Of a DNA stretch of 12,653 bases, positions 7,183 through 11,299 are shown piece by piece. Numbering within the stretch: the stretch's first letter is position 1; each line of letters starts with the position of its first letter. The notes under the pieces are model-generated. The model searched no databases. It was not told where the DNA came from and was given only the letters and a program-made list of their open reading frames with translations. Origin of the DNA: Candidatus Taylorbacteria bacterium RIFCSPLOWO2_01_FULL_45_15b (GTDB lineage: Bacteria > Patescibacteriota > Minisyncoccia > Phycocordibacterales > 01-FULL-45-15b); NCBI GenBank assembly GCA_001822655.1, contig MHRX01000018.1, forward strand, positions 4,396 to 17,048, written 5' to 3'. A program made the position numbers and the translations under genes.

Positions 7183-7319
7183 CAAGCGCACGAAGTGTGC
7201 GCAGTATGTGTATCAAGTATAAGTATGAGTATGGACATCAGAAAAGATGCCTGCGCGGAAGCGCGAAAATACTAATACTTATACTAAATACTTATACTGC
7301 AATTCGCTTCGCGAATTGT
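7183..7319 (+). other. Non-coding expansion in 16S helix 40
   Basis: Helix 40 is kept as CCCAGCCC (7175-7182) with GGGCTGGG (7320-7327), but its loop is enlarged by about 137 nt. Inside are a GCGCAC/GTGCGC hairpin, a long imperfect stem between AGTATAAGTATGAGTAT (about 7216-7232) and ATACTAATACTTATACT, and a perfect 8-bp hairpin at 7300-7318. No gene or group I motif is visible. It may stay in the mature rRNA or be cut out like an IVS. Confidence 0.75.
7300..7318 (+). repeat. Small palindromic hairpin, TTCG-type family
   Basis: CAATTCGC, TTC, GCGAATTG. Related short palindromes with A/T-rich arms and CTTCG-like loops occur at 8698-8718, 8817-8835, 8885-8905, 10141-10161 and 10290-10310, all in non-coding or structural RNA positions. 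Confidence 0.7.
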
Positions 7320-7591
7320 GGGCTGGGAGGAAGGCGAGGATGACGCCAGGTCAGCATGGCCCTCTGATACCCTGGGCTACACACGCGATACAATCGCCGC
7401 TACAACGCGTTGCGACGGGGAAACCCCGAGCTAATCGTAAGAAAGGCGGCGCCAGTTCGGATAGGAGTCTGCAACTCGACTCCTTGAAGCCGGAATTGCT
7501 AGTAATCGCAGGTCAGCACACTGCGGTGAATACGTTCTCAAGTCTTGTACTCACCGCCCGTCAACTCAAGGGAGTTGGGAGTACCCGAAGT

Positions 7592-7631
7592 CCCCGCCTA
7601 AGTTTTTGTCTGAACAAAAATTTAGGCGGGG
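7592..7631 (+). repeat. CCGCC-type palindrome at the tip of 16S helix 44
   Basis: A 17-bp stem (one G-U) with CCCCGCCTAAG and CTTAGGCGGGG-like arms extends the distal end of helix 44. Two similar palindromes, with CCGCC...GGCGG outer arms and A/T inner arms, occur at 8447-8481 and 8740-8774, which suggests a dispersed hairpin element. Confidence 0.7.
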
Positions 7632-7763
7632 CCTAAGGTAAGCTCAATGACAGGGAGTAAGTCGTCATTACACAATGCTAATTGCGACATGTCAAGGTAA
7701 CTTGACATAAAAATCCAACTGAAATCGGTGAAGCCCTCCTCTTTAATTGTTATAATTAAAGGC

Positions 7764-8411
7764 ATGAAGGTAATACCGAGGGAAGCTGGGAGAGTCACTT
7801 ATTCAACGGAAATTCGAAATCTAAAAAAAGTTCCTTTTACGTCCTTACAAAGGGCATTGGTGATTGGAAGTATTTTAGGTGACGGATGCCTGTGTGAAAA
7901 TTGGTCAAAGACAAATTATCGATTGTTTATCAATCACTGTATAGAGCAAAAGGAGTATATATCTTGGAAATATGATGTTCTGAAAAATTATATACTTTCG
8001 GAGCCTCGATACTACGCCAGAAACAATTCTCTTACTATTCGTACAATCAGTCATTCTGAATTGTCAGAATTACGAGACACTTTCTACAGAGATAAACAGA
8101 AGATAATCCCTCAAAATATCAAGAAATTTCTAGAAGATCCACGTGTGATTGCTATATGGTTTATGGATGACGGCAATGCTATCATCCGAAACGCAAATCA
8201 TATTGGTTATCACATTAATACACAATCTTTCACACGTGAAGAAAACAAATTGCTTGCTGAATGTTTATACGCACTATATGGTATAAGTGCGACGTTAGAA
8301 CAGAATCATGGAAGATATCGTTTAGCAATTTGGAAGCAGGATTCGAGAAAGAAGATTAGAAACTTGATAGAGCCATACATTTTGAAGGATATGTATTACA
8401 AACTCGGTTGA
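7764..8411 (+). CDS. LAGLIDADG homing endonuclease, two motifs, in intron 4
   Basis: Starting at the ATG at 7764 the protein has 215 residues. An ATG at 7728 would add 12 residues that read the intron core. Motif 1 is LVIGSILGDG at 32-41 (Asp40) and motif 2 is VIAIWFMDDG at 128-137 (Asp136). This style, GxxLGDG plus WFMDDG, is that of the LAGLIDADG_2 family found in organelle and CPR rRNA introns. Such enzymes act as monomers on the intronless allele, here near position 1498. Both catalytic acids are present. The DNA of the first ten codons resembles that of the intron 1 ORF although the rest of the proteins do not. Confidence 0.93.
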   Translation: MKVIPREAGRVTYSTEIRNLKKVPFTSLQRALVIGSILGDGCLCENWSKTNYRLFINHCIEQKEYISWKYDVLKNYILSEPRYYARNNSLTIRTISHSELSELRDTFYRDKQKIIPQNIKKFLEDPRVIAIWFMDDGNAIIRNANHIGYHINTQSFTREENKLLAECLYALYGISATLEQNHGRYRLAIWKQDSRKKIRNLIEPYILKDMYYKLG

Positions 8412-8446
8412 ATAAGTGACTCTCCTTAGCCCCGTAGAGACTGGAT

Positions 8447-8481
8447 CCCGCCAAAATTTTTACTATAAAAATTTGGGCGGG
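8447..8481 (+). repeat. CCGCC-type palindrome after the intron 4 ORF
   Basis: CCCGCCAAAATTTT pairs with AAAATTTGGGCGGG around a short loop. It belongs to the same hairpin family as 7592-7631 and 8740-8774. Confidence 0.7.
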
Positions 8482-8639
8482 GGAAGATAGTGGTTAATTA
8501 TCTGGACTATTTTCAGATGAAGCCACTATAAAACGTTGGCCCCCTCCCTAGTTTTGGTTTGTAGAAATTTCTATAGATCAAAACTAGGGAGGGGTGAAGA
8601 TATAGTCCATGCCTTAATGAAAATTAGGGAAAGAACATG

Positions 8640-8674
8640 AACAAGGCACGGGTAGCGGAAGCTGCTCGTGGAAT
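8640..8674 (+). rRNA. rrs: 16S exon 6: helix 45 and truncated-looking 3' end
   Basis: AACAAGG is followed by a perfect 10-bp helix 45 with the GGAA loop. Several pairs are changed on both sides relative to E. coli, so the helix is under selection. After helix 45 the sequence reads GGAAT and then ATTTCAATTTGAAC. The expected GGATCACCTCC is not there. Confidence 0.85.
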
Positions 8675-8875
8675 ATTTCAATTTGAACTGTCCATTTGCA
8701 ATTCGCCTCGGCGAATGCGTGGATTTATTGAGTCGATTGTCCGCCCAAGTTTTGCAATGCAAAATTTAGGCGGATGAGTTTGTCCGAGACTATAAACGGA
8801 TTGACGTTGGCTAAATCAATTTGCTTTGCAAATTGATCGCCCTATCCCGCAAGGGATTTAGGGGAAAGAACAATG
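8675..8875 (+). other. Possible degraded fifth group I intron after helix 45
   Basis: This 201-nt stretch lies where the anti-Shine-Dalgarno sequence should be. The preceding base is U. GUCCA at 8690-8694 could pair with UGG(A)AU as P1 with a bulge. GAGACTATAAACGG followed by ACGTTGGC (about 8788-8811) resembles the P7-P3-P8 part of intron 4. GGGGAAAGAACAATG at 8861-8875 resembles the last bases of intron 4. The matching P7 3' strand (UAUAGUC) is missing. It also contains palindromes at 8698-8718, 8740-8774 and 8817-8835. It is either a decayed intron or 16S trailer with chance similarity. Confidence 0.4.
8740..8774 (+). repeat. CCGCC-type palindrome
   Basis: TCCGCCCAAGTTTTGCA pairs with TGCAAAATTTAGGCGGA, a near-perfect hairpin of the family also seen at 7592-7631 and 8447-8481. 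Confidence 0.7.
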
Positions 8876-8884
8876 CAGCCTAAA

Positions 8885-8905
8885 ACAATTTGCTTCGTAA
8901 ATTGT
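8885..8905 (+). repeat. Small palindromic hairpin in the trailer
   Basis: ACAATTTGC and GTAAATTGT flank a short loop. It is closely similar to 8817-8835 (CAATTTGC, TTT, GCAAATTG). Confidence 0.65.
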
Positions 8906-8915
8906 TCGGCCAAGG

Positions 8916-8941
8916 GAACGGAACAAAATAAAGAATAATGC
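8916..8941 (+). repeat. 3' arm of the pre-16S processing stem
   Basis: It pairs with 3079-3104 over 26 bp with a single G-U. It fixes the end of the pre-16S domain and lies directly against the terminator. Confidence 0.85.
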
Positions 8942-8942
8942 C

Positions 8943-8970
8943 AAAAAACCGCTAATACTGGCGGTTTTTT
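8943..8970 (+). terminator. Intrinsic terminator of the 16S transcript
   Basis: AAAAAACCGC (8943-8952) pairs with GCGGTTTTTT (8961-8970) around an 8-nt loop, ending in six U. It ends the transcript without 23S or 5S. Confidence 0.9.
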
Positions 8971-8976
8971 GCGTGA

Positions 8977-9006
8977 TTGACTCTATTGGGATTTGTATGG
9001 TAAAAT
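8977..9006 (+). promoter_or_regulatory. Promoter for the small gene at 9221
   Basis: TTGACT at 8977-8982, an 18-bp spacer and TAAAAT at 9001-9006. Its first 11 bases equal those of the 16S promoter. The transcript would have a 5' UTR of about 200 nt (9013-9220). In that stretch I see a TGTAATA/TATTACA hairpin near 9113-9132 and no gene. Confidence 0.65.
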
Positions 9007-9220
9007 TACATCGGAATTATATTGAGAAATTTACTGACCCTCACGAAACTCCATAGTATCGCAAAAATTGTCCGATTTGTTTCCGCCACGCTGGAGGCGA
9101 AAATACGACGCACTGTAATATTTTATTACAGTAGGGAGTATTTTTGCCGAAGCGCAAGCGGGGGCGAAACTGGTGGTTTTTGCGCTAAGGAGATGAGTGT
9201 GGGTCAGTAGAAAGGAAACT

Positions 9221-9466
9221 ATGGAAAACCGGCGAGTTCGGTTTCGGCGTGAGGAGTCTAAGGCGGAGATTGTCGTCAAAGTGGCGGGCGTATGTCTCGC
9301 CATATTTGTCCTTGTTTTTGTCGCGCTGGAGTGGTTGGTGTCTTTGCCCTCGGTGGAAATCTCGGTCTCCACCGGTGAAGTCGTCACTTCAACGGGGGCG
9401 GATGGAAGGGGCCTTGACTGGGAGGCGGTGAGGAAGTCGCCGCACCACTCTTATTATGTTCCGTGA
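9221..9466 (+). CDS. Small single-TM protein of unknown function
   Basis: This 81-residue protein is not recognised. The ATG at 9221 has AAAGGA at suitable spacing; an in-frame start 24 bases earlier lacks one. An arginine-rich cytoplasmic N-terminus (residues 1-20) is followed by one membrane helix (about 18-42). A short outside domain rich in Ser, Val and Thr ends in HHSYYVP. The positive-inside rule predicts N-in, C-out. It has its own promoter and a terminator at 9485-9509, so it is probably a single-gene unit. The opposite-strand ORF over the same bases lacks these signals. Confidence 0.72.
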   Translation: MENRRVRFRREESKAEIVVKVAGVCLAIFVLVFVALEWLVSLPSVEISVSTGEVVTSTGADGRGLDWEAVRKSPHHSYYVP

Positions 9467-9484
9467 TGGTGCAACCACATGAAT

Positions 9485-9509
9485 CGCAACGCCTTGTTGC
9501 GGTTTTTTT
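9485..9509 (+). terminator. Intrinsic terminator
   Basis: CGCAAC (9485-9490) pairs with GTTGCG (9496-9501) around GCCTT and is followed by a run of seven T after one G. It ends the small single-TM gene. Confidence 0.85.
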
Positions 9510-9580
9510 GATATTTTTACCAATGAAGTGTAATATGTGGCTGGAAGGATAAACCTCTTGATCCGTACTTGTTTCAACTT

Positions 9581-9709
9581 ATGAGTGCGAAAAAAAAAGC
9601 TCTGGAATACAATTCTCGTAACCAGACGTTTAGGTTTGGCGGGTACGTCATTGCGGTTATTTTATTTATACCACTGACATTAATGTGCTGGCTTTATCGA
9701 AATAAGTGA
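9581..9709 (+). CDS. Very small single-TM protein (42 residues)
   Basis: The ORF ATG 9581 to TGA 9707-9709 encodes a basic start (MSAKKKALEYNSRNQ), a membrane helix at about residues 20-39 (GGYVIAVILFIPLTLMCWLY) and a short RNK end. The reading depends on nine consecutive A at 9590-9598, where a sequencing error would shift the frame. It sits between two terminators (9485-9509 and 9718-9741), which supports an independent small gene. No clear Shine-Dalgarno sequence is seen. It is not recognised. Confidence 0.5.
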   Translation: MSAKKKALEYNSRNQTFRFGGYVIAVILFIPLTLMCWLYRNK

Positions 9710-9717
9710 CTGGATCG

Positions 9718-9741
9718 AAGGGATTAATTTCCCCTTTTTTT
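9718..9741 (+). terminator. Weak intrinsic terminator
   Basis: AAGGG (9718-9722) can pair with CCCTT (9732-9736), followed by further T residues. The short stem makes it weak. Confidence 0.5.
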
Positions 9742-9755
9742 ATTCATAAGGTAGC

Positions 9756-9779
9756 GTGGCGGTTCGTGTGGCGGTTCGT
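9756..9779 (+). repeat. Perfect tandem 12-bp repeat touching a -35 box
   Basis: GTGGCGGTTCGT occurs twice back to back (9756-9767, 9768-9779). The second copy ends on the first base of the TTGAAT -35 box. It could be an operator or simply a local slippage duplication. Confidence 0.6.
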
Positions 9780-9807
9780 TGAATGAGATATCTCTTTTTG
9801 GTATAGT
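9779..9807 (+). promoter_or_regulatory. Promoter upstream of the tRNA-Ile region
   Basis: TTGAAT (9779-9784), a 17-bp spacer and TATAGT (9802-9807). A second TATAAT at 9843-9848 lies just before the tRNA fragment at 9860, without a clear -35. Either could drive the tRNA region. Confidence 0.6.
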
Positions 9808-9859
9808 GCCTCCTGTCATCTCTTCCCTGATGGGTCTGACGGTATAATATAAAAATAAT

Positions 9860-9882
9860 GCGTGTGTAGCCGAGGTTGGTTA
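9860..9882 (+). pseudogene. 5' fragment of a tRNA-Ile copy
   Basis: GCGTGTGTAGC followed by an AGG-TTGGTTA D-loop-like stretch matches the first 23 or so bases of the intact tRNA-Ile at 10041, with two substitutions and an extra T. The sequence then diverges into hairpins. A faint match to the anticodon 3' side (TAATAATGACGATGCC near 9978) is separated by about 95 nt. No acceptor 3' strand follows. It is a decayed duplicate with an AT-rich upstream flank also like that of the intact gene. Confidence 0.65.
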
Positions 9883-10000
9883 CCCGCCCGAACGCCAGCC
9901 CGATCAAAATCATTCTGGCGGGTACCGTTCGGTACGGGCGGGTGCGCCGGCGATGCTTGCTAGTCTCGCATCGCCCTAATAATGACGATGCCTCGTCATT
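9883..10000 (+). repeat. Cluster of GC-rich hairpins between tRNA fragment and tRNA-Ile
   Basis: Nested palindromes are visible: CCCGCCCG with CGGGCGGG, GCCAG with CTGGC, GTACC/GGTAC, GGCGATGC/GCATCGCC near 9952-9978, and AATGACGA/TCGTCATT at 9981-9988/9993-10000. No ORF is supported here. Confidence 0.6.
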
Positions 10001-10040
10001 ACCGCTAGAGGTACATGGTAAGATGTCGTAAATAAAATAT

Positions 10041-10114
10041 GCGTGTGTAGCTCAGGTGGTTAGAGCACGTCACTGATAATGACGAGGCCGTAGGTTCGAG
10101 TCCTACCACACGCA
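10041..10114 (+). tRNA. tRNA-Ile (anticodon GAU)
   Basis: A complete cloverleaf: acceptor GCGTGTG/CACACGC, D stem GCTC/GAGC, anticodon stem CGTCA/TGACG with loop CTGATAA (GAT at 10075-10077), a 5-base variable loop, and T stem GTAGG/CCTAC with loop TTCGAGT. The discriminator is A and CCA is not encoded. It decodes AUC and AUU. tRNA-Ile(GAU) often sits in rRNA operons; here it lies 1.4 kb after the 16S terminator. Confidence 0.97.
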
Positions 10115-10179
10115 CAAACGAAGTTTGGCTGTGGGCGCATCCTTTTGCGCTTCGCAAAAGGGAGCAAGGACTCGAAGCC
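10093..10179 (+). repeat. 87-bp direct repeat, copy 1 (tRNA 3' half plus downstream)
   Basis: It starts in the T stem of tRNA-Ile and runs 65 bp past it, including the CCTTTTGCG/CGCAAAAGG hairpin at 10141-10161. It is identical to 10242-10328. Confidence 0.95.
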
Positions 10180-10241
10180 CGATTGAGATATTTTATGAGC
10201 CAGGCGAAATAAAATATCCAATTGGGGTACTGAACCGGTAC

Positions 10242-10328
10242 GGTTCGAGTCCTACCACACGCACAAACGAAGTTTGGCTGTGGGCGCATCCTTTTGCGCT
10301 TCGCAAAAGGGAGCAAGGACTCGAAGCC
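10242..10328 (+). repeat. 87-bp direct repeat, copy 2 (orphan tRNA 3' half)
   Basis: Exact copy of 10093-10179 at an offset of 149 bp. It contains the T loop, the T stem 3' strand and the acceptor 3' strand of tRNA-Ile, but no 5' half. A 10-bp hairpin (GATATTTTAT/ATAAAATATC) lies in the 62-bp spacer. Duplicated tRNA 3' ends can mark integrase attachment sites, but no element lies between the copies. Confidence 0.93.
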
Positions 10329-10362
10329 TGTTTGGGGTATTTTAGAAGTGAACCGCCCTTTG

Positions 10363-10392
10363 TTGCAGAGCCGCTTTGCTTTTTGATAGTAT
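10363..10392 (+). promoter_or_regulatory. Promoter of the 68-residue basic protein
   Basis: TTGCAG (10363-10368), an 18-bp spacer and TAGTAT (10387-10392) give a 5' UTR of about 36 nt that contains the ribosome binding site. Confidence 0.55.
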
Positions 10393-10434
10393 GTGAAATA
10401 GAACTATGGACTTAAATACTGAAGAGAGGTAATT

Positions 10435-10641
10435 GTGGAATTCAAAATAAGAATATTGTCCGGTGCAGATTTGGCAGAGATTCCGAAAGGAAGTAGTCGC
10501 GTGGAAAAGAAATATCGCGCCTTAAGAGGAAAGTTGTTGAGAGAGCGCAAGGCGAACACGTCCTCAAGTATCCAGCCTATAGCTATTACTTCGCGGACTT
10601 TGCGTGTCACGTACGATCCGGCAAAAAATCAATACAAGTGA
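10435..10641 (+). CDS. Small basic protein of unknown function (68 residues)
   Basis: It starts at GTG 10435 behind AGAGAGG at good spacing and ends before a strong terminator at 10653-10675. The chain is unrecognised and soluble, with no membrane segment. Residues 20-42 are rich in Lys and Arg (VEKKYRALRGKLLRERK) and probably helical, followed by a Ser/Thr linker and a short beta-like tail (ITSRTLRVTYDP). Nucleic-acid binding is possible but only from composition. The opposite-strand ORF over the same bases lacks a start signal. Confidence 0.65.
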   Translation: MEFKIRILSGADLAEIPKGSSRVEKKYRALRGKLLRERKANTSSSIQPIAITSRTLRVTYDPAKNQYK

Positions 10642-10652
10642 CCCGCGCACTC

Positions 10653-10675
10653 ATCCGAGATTTCTCGGATTTTTT
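10653..10675 (+). terminator. Intrinsic terminator
   Basis: ATCCGAG (10653-10659) pairs with CTCGGAT (10664-10670) around ATTT, followed by TTTTT. It converges with the minus-strand terminator 10 bp away. Confidence 0.88.
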
Positions 10676-10684
10676 ATTTCCAAT

Positions 10685-10707
10685 AAAAAACTCTCGTCAA
10701 ACGAGAG
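10685..10707 (-). terminator. Intrinsic terminator of the minus-strand gene
   Basis: On the minus strand, CTCTCG (10707-10702) pairs with CGAGAG (10696-10691), followed by six U. The stop codon at 10697-10699 lies inside the loop and stem. Confidence 0.85.
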
Positions 10708-11035
10708 CGTAACCATTGTCAGGATTTGATCTTTCTTTCCACTGTTTATAATCCGAGTAGCTGATTTCTTGCGCACGACTTTGGCCACACTGGATTAAGT
10801 AAGCGGCCTCGAGACCGATTTCTTCAAGCCACATTTTCTCATATGCTTCGTCGTATGCGGTCGGAGAGTTCTCTTCTCGGTACTTTTTGCGCCTTTCCCG
10901 CGCACAACTCCATTTATCCAATATTTCGTCGTTGTGCCAAGATGGGGACGCAGACCACTCAATTATTTTATTCAGATAATGAAGTATGACGATAGGAAAC
11001 AAAATGAGGCAAATCAGAACTATTTTGAGAGTCAT
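10697..11035 (-). CDS. Membrane-anchored protein of unknown function (112 residues)
   Basis: Starting at the ATG at 11035 the protein opens directly with a hydrophobic helix (residues 2-21, LKIVLICLILFPIVILHYL), followed by a soluble domain rich in Trp, Glu and Lys. A longer reading from GTG 11176 would add 47 residues with no domain and overlap the acidic gene on the other strand, so it is rejected. The soluble part has CARERRKKYREE, YDEAYEKMWLEEIGLEAA and an SYSDYKQW segment, probably helical. It is not recognised. A promoter lies at 11049-11076, leaving only about six bases of 5' UTR, and a terminator covers the stop codon. Confidence 0.68.
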   Translation of the reverse strand: MTLKIVLICLILFPIVILHYLNKIIEWSASPSWHNDEILDKWSCARERRKKYREENSPTAYDEAYEKMWLEEIGLEAAYLIQCGQSRAQEISYSDYKQWKERSNPDNGYALV

Positions 11036-11048
11036 ATTTCTGCAGAAG

Positions 11049-11076
11049 AGAATATCAATTCTGTGAACATTCGCAA
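11049..11076 (-). promoter_or_regulatory. Minus-strand promoter, nearly leaderless
   Basis: On the minus strand TTGCGA (11076-11071), a 16-bp spacer and TATTCT (11054-11049). Transcription would start near 11042, about six bases before the ATG at 11035. Confidence 0.5.
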
Positions 11077-11111
11077 TCACTGTTCCTGAATTTTTGTCCG
11101 TATCGGCCAGT

Positions 11112-11141
11112 TTGCCGCAGATTTGATATATAAAGTATAAT
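11112..11141 (+). promoter_or_regulatory. Promoter of the 46-residue acidic protein
   Basis: TTGCCG (11112-11117), an 18-bp spacer and a perfect TATAAT (11136-11141). It is divergent from the minus-strand promoter about 35 bp away, so the two genes share a control region. Confidence 0.7.
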
Positions 11142-11158
11142 AAACAACCGGAGGTGTT

Positions 11159-11299
11159 ATGAGTGCGTGGAATCACGAATCCGTGAACATCTGTGGTGAA
11201 TCAACAACTGAATCTGATATTTCTGATGAGGAAGAAGCGTCATCCGTATTCCCAAAAATAAAGGAGGAACATGGCGATTCTGATGAGGAGGAGTCATAA
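11159..11299 (+). CDS. Very small, strongly acidic protein (46 residues)
   Basis: ATG 11159 to TAA 11297-11299 is preceded by GGAGG (11150-11154), the best Shine-Dalgarno sequence in the window, and by a TATAAT promoter. About 16 of the 46 residues are Asp or Glu, and only two are Lys, with none Arg. Two acidic Ser-containing clusters occur (SDISDEEE and DSDEEES). Such a chain is probably unfolded alone. It could be a regulator, a metal or protein partner, or a DNA mimic, but nothing in the sequence decides this. The opposite-strand ORF at 11173-11463 is judged a shadow. The gene is too short for common length cut-offs. Confidence 0.65.
   Translation: MSAWNHESVNICGESTTESDISDEEEASSVFPKIKEEHGDSDEEES

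Larger units (their letters stand above)
7090..7665 (+). rRNA. rrs: 16S exon 5 (about E. coli 1062-1498) with two expansion segments
   Basis: It runs from TCGTCAGTTCGTGG to AGTAAGTCGT. It contains a 137-nt expansion in helix 40 and a palindromic extension of the helix 44 tip. The 1390s block reads GTACTCACCGCCCGTC, i.e. A1396 is U, a change that published 1391-type primers already allow for with W. Confidence 0.92.
7666..8639 (+). mobile_element. Group I intron 4 in 16S at position 1498
   Basis: Removal of 974 bases joins GUCGU to AACAAGG, the decoding-site strand of helix 44. The upstream base is U and the last intron base is G. The guide GCGAC (7684-7688) pairs with exon GUCGU through five pairs, including the expected U-G, only 18 nt into the intron. 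P7 is GGACUAU 8504-8510 with AUAGUCC 8602-8608. The P8-like hairpin with CCCTCCCTAGTTTT arms matches that of intron 1. A two-motif LAGLIDADG gene lies inside. The insertion splits the binding site of the common 1492R primer. Confidence 0.9.
3141..8674 (+). rRNA. rrs: 16S ribosomal RNA gene with one IVS and four group I introns
   Basis: The RNA of the small ribosomal subunit is encoded here in six pieces: 3141-3203, 3636-3862, 4725-5160, 5915-6189, 7090-7665 and 8640-8674. They align in order with E. coli positions of about 8-70, 100-328, 329-788, 789-1061, 1062-1498 and 1499-1532. The pieces total about 1.61 kb including a 137-nt helix-40 expansion, or about 1.48 kb without it, which is typical of CPR 16S. 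Universal landmarks are present: the 8-27 start, the 530 loop, 787-806, the 907-926 region, the 1390s region and helix 45. CPR-like changes are U505-A526, AATAGACGG near 920 and A1396U. The 3' end beyond helix 45 does not read CACCUCC. No 23S or 5S follows, so the gene is unlinked from the rest of the rRNA operon. Confidence 0.95.

Noticed and set aside
7008..7636. ORFs at 7008-7238 (minus), 7146-7343 and 7247-7636
   Set aside because: They read through 16S exon 5 and its helix-40 expansion and are by-products of rRNA sequence.
3863..8639. Archaeal-type bulge-helix-bulge introns
   Set aside because: P7 pairings, UAUAGUC segments, U before and G at the end of most insertions, and guide pairings fit group I introns.
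9031..9387. Minus-strand ORF of 118 residues
   Set aside because: It overlaps the better supported plus-strand gene at 9221, which has a promoter, Shine-Dalgarno sequence, membrane helix and terminator.
9802..9820. CCTCC near 9809 as a displaced 16S 3' end
   Set aside because: It lies 840 bp beyond the rRNA terminator and just after a good promoter -10 box, so it cannot be a 16S exon.
10005..10316. ORFs on both strands over the tRNA region
   Set aside because: They translate tRNA-Ile and the duplicated repeat. The repeated peptide blocks come from the 87-bp repeat.
10093..10328. Integrated island bounded by tRNA attachment sites
   Set aside because: The two copies are only 149 bp apart, with no integrase or cargo between them.
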